NCBI GenBank assembly: GCA_036523395.1 | Contig: DATDEH010000039.1 | Location: 1-64,000, forward strand | Direction: 5' to 3' | DNA from: Candidatus Limnocylindria bacterium | Lineage (GTDB): Bacteria; Chloroflexota; Limnocylindria; P2-11E | Length of the DNA: 64,000 nucleotides | Shown here: piece by piece, positions 24,119-33,992 of the stretch | How the letters are laid out: each line of letters starts with the position of its first letter | How positions within the stretch are numbered: position 1 is the first letter of the stretch | Made by a program: the position numbers and the translations under genes | The notes under the pieces: model-generated | The model's database searches: none | The model's input: the letters and a program-made list of their open reading frames with translations, nothing else | What the model was told of the DNA's origin: nothing

Positions 24119-25594
24119 GTGAAGGCGCTCAGGGCGTTCTGGGTGGGCGAGGCGGACATCGCGCCGGTCGCACTTTTCCGGATCCTTTACGGGCTGCAGC
24201 TGTTCAACTGGTTCTGGCAGCTCTATCCGAATCTCACCGCATTCTTCACCGACGAAGGGATCTTCCCCAGGCGGCAGCTTCTCGCGCTCTATCCGGAGCG
24301 CCTGTCACTGCTGAACCTCGTCGGCGAGTGGTGGCAGGTCGCGCCGATCTGGGGCCTCTCGTGCGTCGTCGCGCTCGCGCTCACGGTCGGATGGCGAACA
24401 CGGCTCGCGAGCTTCCTCGCATTCGTCCTCATCGTGGGTTTTCAGTGGCGCAACCCGCTCATCCTCGACGGCAGCGACCTCGTCTTCCGGTTCGTGCCGC
24501 TCTGGCTCATGTTCACGAACGCAGGCGACCTGTATTCGATCGACGCGCGTCGCCGCCCGCAGCCGCCGACGGGGCGCGGGTGGGCTCTGCCGATCCGCAT
24601 CCTCGAGCTACAGGTCGCGTGGATCTACCTCGCGACCGGGATCGAAAAGCTCGGCGGATCACTTTGGGTGGACGGCACCGCGGCGTATTACGCGCTACAG
24701 CTCGAGCACACCTTCGGACGCTGGTGGGCGCGACCGATCGCGCTACAGCCCCTGCTCGTGCACATCATCAGCTGGGGGACGATCGCGGTGGAGCTCGGGT
24801 TCCTGCCTTTCGCGATGATCCCTTCGCGCTGGAGCCGTGTGATCGCCACAGTCGCCGCGTTTGGTCTGCACTTCGGGATCCTGACCATGATGAATGTCGG
24901 CAACTTCCCGGTCATCATGCTGTCGACGCTGATCGTGTTCCTTCCGCCGGACTGGATCCGCGGCTTCGTCGCGCGGGCTGCGGGCACTACGCGAAAGCGC
25001 CTGCCACAGGCACTTCGGTGGTGGGAGGGCTTCGTCGCGATCGCCGCGGACCGCCTCTCTCCGCCGAGCACGTTGTCGCGCCCGAACGAGCTGTGGCGGC
25101 GATTCTCCGCGCTCGCGCTCGTCGTGTTCGCGCTGTTCGTGTTCTCCACCGCCGTCCCACGACAGCTCGACGTGCTCCGTCCGACGGGAGATCCGGCGGG
25201 CTTGGTCCGCTTCCTTTCGCTCGATCAGCGCTGGGACATGTTCTCGCCCGACCCGGCGCGCGCGGACGGCTGGATGCTGGGACCCGCGCAGCTCATCGAC
25301 GGCACGACGTTCGATCTATATACCGGCGGCCCCGTGGACAACACCAGCGAGCGGTACAGTGACCCGCTTTACACACGCTGGGTCAAGGTGCACGAGCGCA
25401 TCGCCAACGCCGGGTACGGCGACTATCGTCTCGAGTACGCGCGCTATTTCTGCCGCGTCAGGAACCTCCACCTGCGACCGGGGCAGGTGCCGCTTGATTC
25501 GTTCCAGCTCACCTACATCGAGCGCGTCATCCAGCCACCGGGGGAAGGACCACCGCTGATCAACCGGTACGACCTGTGGACGCACAAGTGCTAG
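24119..25594 (+). CDS. HTTM domain membrane protein
   Basis: 491-residue polytopic membrane protein of the HTTM (vitamin K gamma-carboxylase-like) group. The start VALFRILYGLQLFNWFWQLYPNL, then FTDEGIFPRRQLL near residue 42 and RFVPLWLMFTNAGDLYSID near 125, are typical of the family; about eight hydrophobic helices follow. The C-terminal 150 residues are soluble (DQRWDMFSPDP near 365). Bacterial HTTM proteins are mostly uncharacterised, and gamma-carboxylase activity should not be assumed. GTG 24119 is the start in use; the 3' end overlaps the cyclase gene. Confidence 0.85.
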   Translation: MKALRAFWVGEADIAPVALFRILYGLQLFNWFWQLYPNLTAFFTDEGIFPRRQLLALYPERLSLLNLVGEWWQVAPIWGLSCVVALALTVGWRTRLASFLAFVLIVGFQWRNPLILDGSDLVFRFVPLWLMFTNAGDLYSIDARRRPQPPTGRGWALPIRILELQVAWIYLATGIEKLGGSLWVDGTAAYYALQLEHTFGRWWARPIALQPLLVHIISWGTIAVELGFLPFAMIPSRWSRVIATVAAFGLHFGILTMMNVGNFPVIMLSTLIVFLPPDWIRGFVARAAGTTRKRLPQALRWWEGFVAIAADRLSPPSTLSRPNELWRRFSALALVVFALFVFSTAVPRQLDVLRPTGDPAGLVRFLSLDQRWDMFSPDPARADGWMLGPAQLIDGTTFDLYTGGPVDNTSERYSDPLYTRWVKVHERIANAGYGDYRLEYARYFCRVRNLHLRPGQVPLDSFQLTYIERVIQPPGEGPPLINRYDLWTHKC

Positions 25595-28500
25595 AGCAAC
25601 AGCCCCAGGAGCGCCGTCTCGTGACGGTGCTCTTCGCCGACTTTGCCGGATTCACCGAGCTCGCGGACCAGATGGATCCGGAGGAGCTCCAGGTGCTGGT
25701 CTCCGGCATCTTCGAGGACCTCGCCGAGGAAGCCGTGCGGCACGACGGCACCATCGAGAAGTTCATCGGCGACGCGATCTTCGTCGTCTTCGGCGCACCC
25801 GTGGCGCACGAGGACGACCCGCAGCGGGCGCTGCGCACGGCGCTCGCGATGCAGCGCGTATTCGCCGACCACGCCGCGCGGGTGAAGAAGGAACGCGGCG
25901 TCGAGTTCGGCCTGCGCATCGGGCTCCACACCGGCATGGTCGTCGCCGGCGCGGTCCGCAGCGTCGCCGAGTACGGCGTCATGGGCGACACGGTGAACAT
26001 CGCGTCGCGCCTGCAGTCCGCCGCCGGGCCGGGCGAGATCTACGTCACGCAGACCACGTTCCGTCTGACCAATCGCGAGTTCAGCTTCCGCGAGGTCGGG
26101 CCCGTCGAGCTCAAGGGCAAGGACAAGCCGATCCTCGCGTACGCGCTGATCGGCGAGCGCACCGACGTGCGCCCGAGCATCGAGATCGCCGCACCGCTGG
26201 TCGGCCGCTGGATGGAGCTCTCCCGCCTCGACCTCGCATATCAGTCCGCGCGTCTCGGCAGGACCGAGCTGGTGCTCATCGCCGGCGAGCCGGGCATCGG
26301 CAAGAGCCGGCTCGTCTCGGAGTTCATCGGCCTCGCCACCGCCGCCGAGGAAGGCGCGAAATCGGCGGACGCGCCACGCGTCATGCGCTGGACGTTCTCG
26401 CGCGTGAACCAGCGCAGCTACGCGGGCTTCATCGAGCCGATCCTGGTCGAGCTGAACCTGCAGCCGTCCGACCCGGAAGCCATCACGCGGGTCGGCGAGA
26501 AGCTCCTGGAACTTGGCTTCATGAATCCCGGACCCGCCGTCGCGCCGATGCTCGCGCAGTTCCTCCATCTTCCGGGCGTGAACGAACCCGCGAGCGACTC
26601 GGAAGAATGGAAGCGCGCGATGTACATCGTCGTATACGACGTCATCGCCGCGCTCGCGCGCCAGCATCCCCTGCTCTACGTCCTCGAGGATCTGCATTTC
26701 GCCGACGCCGCGTCGCTGGACCTGTTGTGGTTCCTCACCTCCCGAGCGTCGCGGGTGCCGATCCTGTTCCTCCTCGCGCAGCGGCTCGGACCCGGCTCGC
26801 CTGAACCGAAGCCGACCCGGACGAATTACAGCCAGCTCGTCCTGGAGCCGTTGTCGGACGAAGAGGCCGCGCGCATCGTCGAAGCGACGCTCGACTGGGT
26901 CCCCGATGAGCTGCGGGACCGGATCGTCGCGCGCGCCGGTGGCAATCCGTTCTTCATCGAGGAGTCGCTGCGCTCGCTCGTCGAGTCAGGCGCGGCGGAG
27001 AAGGACGCGAGCGGCGAATGGCATCTGCGCGAGCGTCCCGCCGCTCTTGAGGTTCCGGCCACGCTGCACGCCGTGGTCGCCTCGCGCATCGACCGGCTGC
27101 CGCCGACGGCACGTGAATGCATCCAGCTCGCCGCGGTCATCGGAACGCGATTCGGGGACCGCGTGCTGCGAGAGGCGGGCGGTGACCGGATCGCCGACGC
27201 GGTGGACCAGCTCATCGCCGCCGACCTGGTGCTCGAGGCGGCGCCTGGCGAGCGGCGCGAGGGCCGCTACCGCTTCAAGCACGCCGTCGTCCAGGAGGTC
27301 GCGTACAACACGCTGCTCGTGCGCCGCCGCATCGAGCTGCATCGCCGCGTCGCCACTGCGTACGAGAAGGTCCTCGGCGAGGAGCTCAAGGAGTTCTACC
27401 CGGCCCTCGCGCATCACTACCTGATCGGCGATGTTCCGGAGAAGGCGGCCGAGTACTCGTGGAAGTCGGCGCAGCGCGCGACGGCGATCCACGCGTACAT
27501 CGAGGCGCTGCGCTTCGCCGAGCAAGCGCTCGAGCTGTACGAGAAGATCAACCGGATCGAGGCGGCGGTCGAGGCGCTCTATCTCATCGCGCGCGTGCGC
27601 CGCTACCGGGGTGAGAACGACGCGGCCCTGACCGCATACGAGCGGGCGCTCGGGCTCCTCGAGACGCGCGACCCGAAGAGCGGCGAGGTCGCGATCGTCC
27701 TCGCGTACATGGCCGAGCTGTGCACGCGCTGGGACGCGAAACATCCGGACCTGGAATCGCTCATCGAGCGCGGTCTCGCGATCGTGGGAGACGCGAAGTC
27801 CCGCGAGCGTGTCCTTCTTCTGGCCGCGAAGTCCTTCATGCCGCGCCGCGGGCCAAAGTCGACCGACGCCGACTGGGAGGCATCGCTCGCGACGGCCAAG
27901 GAGGCCCTCACGATCGCCGAGGAGCTCGGCCTGCTCCGCGAGCGCTCGTTGTGCCTCGACGCGGTGGGCTTCGCCTATCGCGAGCTGGGCAACTTCCGGG
28001 AGGCGTACCTCGCGAATCAGCGCCGCTTGCCGATCGCGCAGTCGCTCCAGGACAGCGACGAGCTCATCGACGCGCACACGATGGTCGCTATCTGCGCGCT
28101 GTCACTCGGTGACATGCACGAGGCGATGGACCACGCCGCCAGTGCGCGTGAGGTCGCGATCGAGACGGAGAAGCCGCGGCTCGGGGCACACGCACTTCGG
28201 ACCGAAACGCTCGCGCACCTACTGGCGGGTGACTTCCCGGGCACGATCGCCGCGGCCGCGCGTCGCGAGCGATTCGCCACGCCAACGAAGTGGCCCTCGA
28301 CCCTGAGCGTGGCGATCGGCGCGGCGTCCGCGATGTCATCACCCGAGGAGAAGGCGTATCGCGACCTGCTCATCGAGCAGGAGGCGTCCCCGGCCGAGCT
28401 GGCGCTCGCGGACTTCCTCGCCGCGTACTACGGGATGCGCGAGAGCGAGAGCGCGTACCACGCGGTCCGGAGCGCCGGGCAGCCGAAGTCGATCGTGGAC

Positions 28501-28893
28501 CTCACGCTCATCGGACCGCTCCTCGTCCTGGCGGCGGCGCGCTGGCGCATACCCGACGAGGCGTTCGAGGACCGCGTCGCGGCAGTGGTCGAGCGGACCT
28601 CGCACGCGCGCGGCCGCGCGCTCCTGACGCACGCGGAGGCGATCCGCATCGACAACGCGGGCGAGCACGCCAAGGCCGCGAAGCTGCTCTTCGATGCCGT
28701 GCAGGCGTTCGCGACGCTCAAGCTCGATTACGAGCGCGCCGTCGCTCTCGCCGATCTGGCGCGCGCGCTCCGCAACGTGCCGGGCCGCGAGGAGCAGGCC
28801 CAGGCGCAGTGCGACGAGGCGAAGGCGATCGCCGAGCGCCTCAGCGCTACGGCACTGCGCGTCGCGGCGGAGAACCTGACCGTCCGGGTCTAG
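25576..28893 (+). CDS. Class III adenylate/guanylate cyclase-AAA ATPase-TPR regulator
   Basis: 1105-residue cytoplasmic signalling protein. Residues 15-185 form a class III nucleotide cyclase domain: metal Asp22 (FADFAGFT) and Asp66 (FIGDAIF), with the transition-state NIASRL block near 144. From about 205 there is an AAA/NACHT-like ATPase with Walker A GEPGIGKSR, and the C-terminal half is TPR-like helical repeats. This architecture is common in soil Actinobacteria and Chloroflexota, usually with unknown input. GTG 25576 overlaps the HTTM gene by 19 bases; GTG 25588 is an alternative. Its stop shares CTAG with the convergent oxidoreductase gene. Confidence 0.92.
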   Translation: MDAQVLEQQPQERRLVTVLFADFAGFTELADQMDPEELQVLVSGIFEDLAEEAVRHDGTIEKFIGDAIFVVFGAPVAHEDDPQRALRTALAMQRVFADHAARVKKERGVEFGLRIGLHTGMVVAGAVRSVAEYGVMGDTVNIASRLQSAAGPGEIYVTQTTFRLTNREFSFREVGPVELKGKDKPILAYALIGERTDVRPSIEIAAPLVGRWMELSRLDLAYQSARLGRTELVLIAGEPGIGKSRLVSEFIGLATAAEEGAKSADAPRVMRWTFSRVNQRSYAGFIEPILVELNLQPSDPEAITRVGEKLLELGFMNPGPAVAPMLAQFLHLPGVNEPASDSEEWKRAMYIVVYDVIAALARQHPLLYVLEDLHFADAASLDLLWFLTSRASRVPILFLLAQRLGPGSPEPKPTRTNYSQLVLEPLSDEEAARIVEATLDWVPDELRDRIVARAGGNPFFIEESLRSLVESGAAEKDASGEWHLRERPAALEVPATLHAVVASRIDRLPPTARECIQLAAVIGTRFGDRVLREAGGDRIADAVDQLIAADLVLEAAPGERREGRYRFKHAVVQEVAYNTLLVRRRIELHRRVATAYEKVLGEELKEFYPALAHHYLIGDVPEKAAEYSWKSAQRATAIHAYIEALRFAEQALELYEKINRIEAAVEALYLIARVRRYRGENDAALTAYERALGLLETRDPKSGEVAIVLAYMAELCTRWDAKHPDLESLIERGLAIVGDAKSRERVLLLAAKSFMPRRGPKSTDADWEASLATAKEALTIAEELGLLRERSLCLDAVGFAYRELGNFREAYLANQRRLPIAQSLQDSDELIDAHTMVAICALSLGDMHEAMDHAASAREVAIETEKPRLGAHALRTETLAHLLAGDFPGTIAAAARRERFATPTKWPSTLSVAIGAASAMSSPEEKAYRDLLIEQEASPAELALADFLAAYYGMRESESAYHAVRSAGQPKSIVDLTLIGPLLVLAAARWRIPDEAFEDRVAAVVERTSHARGRALLTHAEAIRIDNAGEHAKAAKLLFDAVQAFATLKLDYERAVALADLARALRNVPGREEQAQAQCDEAKAIAERLSATALRVAAENLTVRV

Positions 28894-30305
28894 CTGAGGC
28901 TCCGCGCGATGACGCTCCGCGCGGCGTTGTAGCCGCACATGCCATGTACGCCACCGCCCGGTGGCGTCGCGGACGAGCAGAGGTAGATGTCGCGCGCCGG
29001 CGTCGCGTACGGGTCGATCGCGATGTTCGGTCGCATGAACAGCTGCAGTCCCGAGTGCGATCCGCACGAGATGTCGCCGCCGGCGTTGTTCGCGTTGCGG
29101 TGCTCCACATCGCGTGTGTTCATGACGACGCGTGCGAGCACACGCTGGCGGAAGCCCGGCGCGAAGCGCTCGAGCTGCGCCTCGATGCGGTCGGTCATGT
29201 CCACCGTCGAGCCGTTCGGAACGTGGCAGTACGCCCAGAGCGTCTGCTTTCCGGTCGGCGCCCGGCTGGGATCGAACAGGCTCTGCTGCGCCACCAGCAC
29301 GAAGGGCCGGTCGGGATGCTCGCCGCGCCACACCGCGGACTCCGACGCGGAGATCTCGTCGAACGAGCCGCCGAGGTGCACTGTGCCGGCGCGCAGGCAC
29401 TCGGCGGCGCGCCACGGCACGGCTCCGTCGAGGGCGTAGTCGATCTTGAACACGCCAGGGCCGCGGCGGTACCGGCGCAGCGCGCGCCGATAGCCGGCCG
29501 GCAGCCGGTCGGCCGCGATGCTCTCGAGATGCCACGGCGACGTGTCGAAGACGTACGCGCGCGCTGTCGGTAGGTCGGACAGCTCCTGCACGAGATGCTT
29601 TGTCGTGATCGTTCCACCGAGCTCGTGGAGATAGGAGCCGAGCGCCTCCGCGATCCGTCGCGATCCACCGCGCGGAAGCGGCCACCCCACGGCGTTCCCG
29701 GTGACGAGGAACATGAGCGCGAACGCTGCCGTGAACGGATGCTCGAGCGGCAGGAACGAATGCGCCGCGCATCCCGCGATGAGGGCCCGCCCGGCCTCGC
29801 CGTGGAACGATGACGCGAGGCCGCGAGCCGAGCGCATCGCGTGAAGACCGAAGCGCGCCAGTAGCAAGGGATGCCGCGGCACGTGGGCGACCGGCCGGAG
29901 GACCTCGGTCGCGAGCTGGTCCCACCGCGAGACGAGCGGGGACAGGAGCCCGCGATATGCATCACCGTCGGCGCCGAGCCGCGCCGCGGTCGACTCGACC
30001 GAACGCTCGAGCATCACGGCCGTGCCGTCGTCGAGCGGGTGTGCGAGCGGCGCGTCGGGCTGGATCCATTCGAGGCCGTGCTTCTTGAGTGGGAGTCCGT
30101 TGAAGAATGGCGACATCACCGCGAGGGGCTGGATCGCCGAGCAGACGTCGTGCATGAAACCCGGGAGCGTCAGCTCAGCGGAACGCGCGCCTCCGCCGAT
30201 GTCGTCATTCGCCTCGTACACCGCGACCGAGTGGCCGGCACGCGCGATCTGGATGGCCGCGGCGAGACCGTTGGGACCGGCCCCGACAACGACCGCATCA
30301 GGCAC
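28890..30305 (-). CDS. CrtI/phytoene-desaturase-like FAD oxidoreductase
   Basis: 471-residue flavoprotein. The N-terminal dinucleotide-binding motif VVGAGPNGLAAA (residues 5-16) is followed by YEANDDIGGGARS. The body includes LERSVESTAARLG near residue 98, and the C-terminal FAD-binding part has ATPPGGGVHGMCGYNAA. It groups with the PYROXD2-like or CrtI family, which may oxidise carotenoid-like or other lipid substrates; no carotenoid genes are near. GTG 30305 overlaps the upstream S9 peptidase gene by eight bases. Confidence 0.87.
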   Translation of the reverse strand: MPDAVVVGAGPNGLAAAIQIARAGHSVAVYEANDDIGGGARSAELTLPGFMHDVCSAIQPLAVMSPFFNGLPLKKHGLEWIQPDAPLAHPLDDGTAVMLERSVESTAARLGADGDAYRGLLSPLVSRWDQLATEVLRPVAHVPRHPLLLARFGLHAMRSARGLASSFHGEAGRALIAGCAAHSFLPLEHPFTAAFALMFLVTGNAVGWPLPRGGSRRIAEALGSYLHELGGTITTKHLVQELSDLPTARAYVFDTSPWHLESIAADRLPAGYRRALRRYRRGPGVFKIDYALDGAVPWRAAECLRAGTVHLGGSFDEISASESAVWRGEHPDRPFVLVAQQSLFDPSRAPTGKQTLWAYCHVPNGSTVDMTDRIEAQLERFAPGFRQRVLARVVMNTRDVEHRNANNAGGDISCGSHSGLQLFMRPNIAIDPYATPARDIYLCSSATPPGGGVHGMCGYNAARSVIARSLS

Positions 30306-33105
30306 GCAGCAGGTAGCGGTCGAACCACTCTCCCGCGCGACGGACCGAGTCGATCATGTTCTCCCGAGTGCGGAAGCCGTGTCCCTCGCCCTTGTACACG
30401 TAGTACTCGTGCATCTTTCCGGCAGAGCGCAGCGCCGCGACGACCTGCTCGGCTTCCGCGAGCGGCACGCGCGGGTCGTTCTCGCCCTGAAGGATCAAGA
30501 GGGGCGCGTCGATCTTCGACACGTGCGTGAGCGGCGAGCGATCGCGATAACGTTCCGCGTCCTTCTCGGGATCGCCGAACTCGCGGACGAGCATCTCGCG
30601 CAGGTCGCCGCGCGTCGTGTCGTACATCGTCCTCCAGGACACGACGCCCACGACCGACACGCCGGCGGCGTAGCGGTCGGGGTACATCGCGAGCGACATG
30701 AGCGTCAGGTATCCGCCGTAGCTCCCGCCATAGATGCCGACACGCTTCGGATCCGCGATGTGCTGCTTCGCGAGCCAGTCGATCCCCTTCACCACGTCCT
30801 CGAGATCCTTGCCGCCCCAGTCATGGCGATTTCCCTCCTGGAACTCGCGGCCGTAACCGGTCGATCCGCGGATGTTCGGCGCGAGGACGACGTAGCCGTT
30901 GTTCGCGAACCACTGGCTCGCGCGGTCCCACCAGCGGTAGTGCTGTCTCGTCGGCCCGCCATGGACGTGGACGATCGCCGGCGGCGACCCGTCGCCGCGG
31001 ATGGCCTCGGCGTGCGGGATATAGAGGAGCGCGGGGATCTCAGTTCCCATCGCGCCCGGATAACGAACATGCACCGGCTCCACCAGCGTCGCGGGATCGA
31101 TGGTCGCGGGCAGCGAGCGCGTCAGCCGGCGCGGCTCGGTCATACGCTCGCGCGTGACGTACACGTCCCACGGATCGCGCGCCCCGCTGAACAGGTACGC
31201 GACCTGGTCACCGTCGGGGCCGACACAGATGGAGTCATGAACGCCGGGCCGATCGGCGACGGCATGGTCTGCGTGCGAGACGACGAACACGCGCCGGATC
31301 GATACCTCGGCCTCCTCGTTGTGCAGATAGAGGAGGGCGCGCCCGTCGGGCCGCCACGCCGGCGAGGTCTCGTCGAAGATGGTCTTCGTGAGTGGCTCGA
31401 CGCGCGTGACGTGGTCGCCCTCGAGCGTGGCGACCGCGACCTCATAGCGTCGCCGCATGTTCGTCGTGAAGGCGATGAGCGACCCGTCCTCGGACCAGTC
31501 CCCCTCGAGCGACTCCCCGTCCGCGTCACGCGTCTCGAGCTTCGTCGGCGTGCCGCCGCCGGCCGAGATGACATAGAGATCGCTGTTCGTGCGCACGCTC
31601 TCGCGCCGCGACGAGAAGAGGATCCGCTTTCCATCGGGCGACCAGCGCGGCAGCGCGTCATCGAACTGGCCGTCGGTGAGCGCGCGCTTCGTGCCGGTCG
31701 CGACGTCGACCACGTGTATCGCGAAGCCTTTGCCGGCAACGTTCGCCACATACGCGATACGCGATCCGTCCGGAGACCACGCGATCTCGCGATGCATGAC
31801 GTCCGGTTCGTTCGTGAGGTTGCGCTCCTTCTCGCCCTCGCGGTCGACGAGCCAGATGTCGAAGCGCTCGTTGCCGCCACGATCTCGAAGGCAGGCCAGC
31901 TGCTTCGCATCCGGAGACCAACGAGGACAGACCGACCTCTCCTTCGCGTCGGTCAGCTGGTAGATCCGCTCGTGCTCGATCGGCGCGCTGTAGATCTCGA
32001 AGGTCCCGGTCTTGTTCCAGGCGAAGGCGACCTCGGCGCCGTCAGGTGAGACGTCGATACCGCCCCAGAGATAATCGACGTAGGGCGAGCCGACGAGGTC
32101 CTCGATCGGAGCGTGGCGGAAGCGGTCGCCCAGCGGCCGCGGTTTGAACCCGGTGGCCTCGGGCACGATGTCGGTCGCCGCGTTCGCGATCGTCGTCGCC
32201 GGCCGCTCGGTCGACGTCGCCCGCCAGTCCTCGGCGAACGGCTTCGGTCGTGGGCGCGGCTCCCGCGGCGTCAGGGGCGCGGGCGCGGCCGTAGCGGCGC
32301 GAGGCTCTGCGGATGGCGCGGGTGGGCTGGGCGGCGCGCCGGCGCCGTCGCCGTTCGCGTCCCGACCGGGCAGCGGCCGCTTCGCACGCTCCGCCATCTC
32401 GCGCGTCGCGCTCGCCACCACCAGCGTCGCGGGGCCCATCGCCGCCACGCGCGCCGCGGTGTCCTCCTTCGGGACGATGACGTCGTGGTGATACATCTTG
32501 TCCTCGAGCCGGCCCTCGTATGCGCGATCCCAGGGCGGCGGCAGGAGGATCCCGAACTGCTTGCGTGTCCTCGGCAGCTCGCGTTGCAGCCGCATGAGCG
32601 TGTCGCGTCCGGCGTTCCAGATCGGCGCGCGCTTCGACGACAGCACCGCTGAGAAGACGAGTGGCATGAGCTGCTTCGCGCCCTCGCTCGCGAGATCGAG
32701 ATCTCCGCTGAAGAGGACACCGCCGGACTTGCGCACGAGAACGACCGTCGCGCCCTGTCCTTTGTTCTTCACGCGGAAGACACGCGTGTCCGGGCGCACG
32801 AGGTCGTCTGGCTTCAGGACGAGGTCCGCGCCGCCCTGCACCGCGGCGGCATCGTCTTCGTGTACCGCGATCTGGACGCCGAGCGTCTCGCGATAGCGGT
32901 GCGCCTCGGCCGCACGGGCGGCGTTCGTCGCGAGCAGCAGCGACGCGCGTCCGGCGCCCTGGATGAGTCGCAGCGCGCGCTCGCTGTAAGGGGGAATGTC
33001 GATGAGGAGGTTGCCGCGCGCCGCATCGAAGACGATGTACTGCCGCTCGTCCTCGAGGGGCGCGTACAGCTCGAAGATCCACGAACGAAGCTGCTGGATG
33101 TCCAT
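30298..33105 (-). CDS. S9 prolyl-oligopeptidase family peptidase with N-terminal degenerate metallo-beta-lactamase-like domain
   Basis: 935 residues, three parts. Residues 1-245 resemble a metallo-beta-lactamase fold (IVFDAARGNLLIDIPPYS, later GGVLFSGDLDLAS), but the metal motif HxHxDH is absent: the stretch after LLAT reads NAARAAEAHRY. Residues about 250-300 are a Pro/Ala linker. Residues about 320-690 are a WD40/TolB-like propeller (WSPDGSRIAYV, WSPDGKRILF), and the C-terminus is an alpha/beta hydrolase with Ser795 (GGSYGG), Asp877 (ENDPRVP) and His909 (EGHGF). The propeller and hydrolase make a complete S9C-type peptidase; the front domain is an unusual addition. No signal peptide. Confidence 0.9.
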   Translation of the reverse strand: MDIQQLRSWIFELYAPLEDERQYIVFDAARGNLLIDIPPYSERALRLIQGAGRASLLLATNAARAAEAHRYRETLGVQIAVHEDDAAAVQGGADLVLKPDDLVRPDTRVFRVKNKGQGATVVLVRKSGGVLFSGDLDLASEGAKQLMPLVFSAVLSSKRAPIWNAGRDTLMRLQRELPRTRKQFGILLPPPWDRAYEGRLEDKMYHHDVIVPKEDTAARVAAMGPATLVVASATREMAERAKRPLPGRDANGDGAGAPPSPPAPSAEPRAATAAPAPLTPREPRPRPKPFAEDWRATSTERPATTIANAATDIVPEATGFKPRPLGDRFRHAPIEDLVGSPYVDYLWGGIDVSPDGAEVAFAWNKTGTFEIYSAPIEHERIYQLTDAKERSVCPRWSPDAKQLACLRDRGGNERFDIWLVDREGEKERNLTNEPDVMHREIAWSPDGSRIAYVANVAGKGFAIHVVDVATGTKRALTDGQFDDALPRWSPDGKRILFSSRRESVRTNSDLYVISAGGGTPTKLETRDADGESLEGDWSEDGSLIAFTTNMRRRYEVAVATLEGDHVTRVEPLTKTIFDETSPAWRPDGRALLYLHNEEAEVSIRRVFVVSHADHAVADRPGVHDSICVGPDGDQVAYLFSGARDPWDVYVTRERMTEPRRLTRSLPATIDPATLVEPVHVRYPGAMGTEIPALLYIPHAEAIRGDGSPPAIVHVHGGPTRQHYRWWDRASQWFANNGYVVLAPNIRGSTGYGREFQEGNRHDWGGKDLEDVVKGIDWLAKQHIADPKRVGIYGGSYGGYLTLMSLAMYPDRYAAGVSVVGVVSWRTMYDTTRGDLREMLVREFGDPEKDAERYRDRSPLTHVSKIDAPLLILQGENDPRVPLAEAEQVVAALRSAGKMHEYYVYKGEGHGFRTRENMIDSVRRAGEWFDRYLLRA

Positions 33106-33112
33106 GGAGGGC

Positions 33113-33970
33113 CTAGCCTACAAGTTCAGGCAGCACGAGCGTTCCATCGACACGCGCGACGCCACGCTTCGCTTCGAGACGCAGGGTCGTGCGCTCGGTC
33201 TGCTCGTCGTCCCAATCGAAGAGGCGCTTCACCTGCTTGGTCGTAACGCCGCCGGCGAGCTCGAGCAGCCGTCGCAGCAGCGCGGTCATCGCATCGTTCG
33301 ACGAGATCCGCTCCGCGCTCTTCACCGTTTCGGGATAGCGCCGCACGAACAGGTCGTAGGTGTAGTTGTAATCCTCGCGACCCTCACCGACGGCTTTCAC
33401 GCGCGCGACGTACATGAGTCGCTGGAGCTCCTCCACCGCCTTCGCGTAGTCGGCCTTTCCCTCCTGCGAGGTGATGCCCAGATCCGCGCGCAGGCGCTTC
33501 GTCTGCGTCTCGCCACGCTGCGAGAGATAGTCGATGACGCGGCGCGCTATGTCCGAAAGCCGTCCTGCGCGGACGTCCTCGAGGTGGTCGTCGGGCTCGC
33601 CGGCGCGCCCGAACGTCGCGTAGAAGGTCGGCAGCAACTTCATCGAGACGAACGTGGGCTTCCTCACGAGCAGCTTCCCGTAATAGAGACGCTTCTCCTC
33701 GGGGAGCTCATCCTTCCAGCCCCACATCCAGCCCCATTTGCGGTCGTCGCTGTTCGTCGACAGGTGGTCGAAGCACGCGGGTATGGGTGCGTCGCCCGAC
33801 CGGAGCGTGAACGCGAAGCAGAAGCCGAACGCGTCGACCATGGTGACGAGCTGATCGGCGTTCCGCACTCGGTGGACCCCCTTCACCTTCGCGCGGTGCG
33901 CTTCGAGCGCGTCGTCGAGCTTCGCGGCCTTGCGGCGGGGCGCCTCTCGCAGCTGACGTGTCGCGGCCAT
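33113..33970 (-). CDS. AlkZ/YcaQ-related winged-helix protein
   Basis: 285 residues. The middle has WGWMWGWKDELPEEKRLYYGKLL, resembling AlkZ-related proteins, and the C-terminal half has winged-helix segments (GRLSDIARRVIDYLSQRG, TTKQVKRLFDWDDEQTERT). AlkZ/YcaQ glycosylases unhook DNA crosslinks; the catalytic QxQ or QxD motif of true AlkZ is not visible, so a glycosylase role is doubtful. ATG 33970 is preferred over the upstream one because the divergent gene starts at 33993. The S9 peptidase gene begins seven bases after its end, so the two may be cotranscribed. Confidence 0.7.
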   Translation of the reverse strand: MAATRQLREAPRRKAAKLDDALEAHRAKVKGVHRVRNADQLVTMVDAFGFCFAFTLRSGDAPIPACFDHLSTNSDDRKWGWMWGWKDELPEEKRLYYGKLLVRKPTFVSMKLLPTFYATFGRAGEPDDHLEDVRAGRLSDIARRVIDYLSQRGETQTKRLRADLGITSQEGKADYAKAVEELQRLMYVARVKAVGEGREDYNYTYDLFVRRYPETVKSAERISSNDAMTALLRRLLELAGGVTTKQVKRLFDWDDEQTERTTLRLEAKRGVARVDGTLVLPELVG

Positions 33971-33992
33971 CTGGTGCTCATACTGTGGCGCA
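33971..33992. promoter_or_regulatory. 22-bp divergent promoter
   Basis: CATACT (33979-33984) lies eight bases before ATG 33993 on the plus strand. The same bases read CAGTATG on the minus strand, with TATGAG six bases before ATG 33970. There is no room for separate leaders or Shine-Dalgarno sites, so both mRNAs are probably leaderless. Confidence 0.5.

Noticed and set aside
28890-28900. Remnant of a second IS copy at CTAGCTGAGG after the cyclase gene
   Set aside because: It shares only ten bases with the IS left boundary and has no further match; CTAG here is the normal shared stop of two genes.
33113-33970. Active AlkZ DNA glycosylase
   Set aside because: The overall pattern is similar but the catalytic QxQ/QxD motif was not found, so only the relation is reported.
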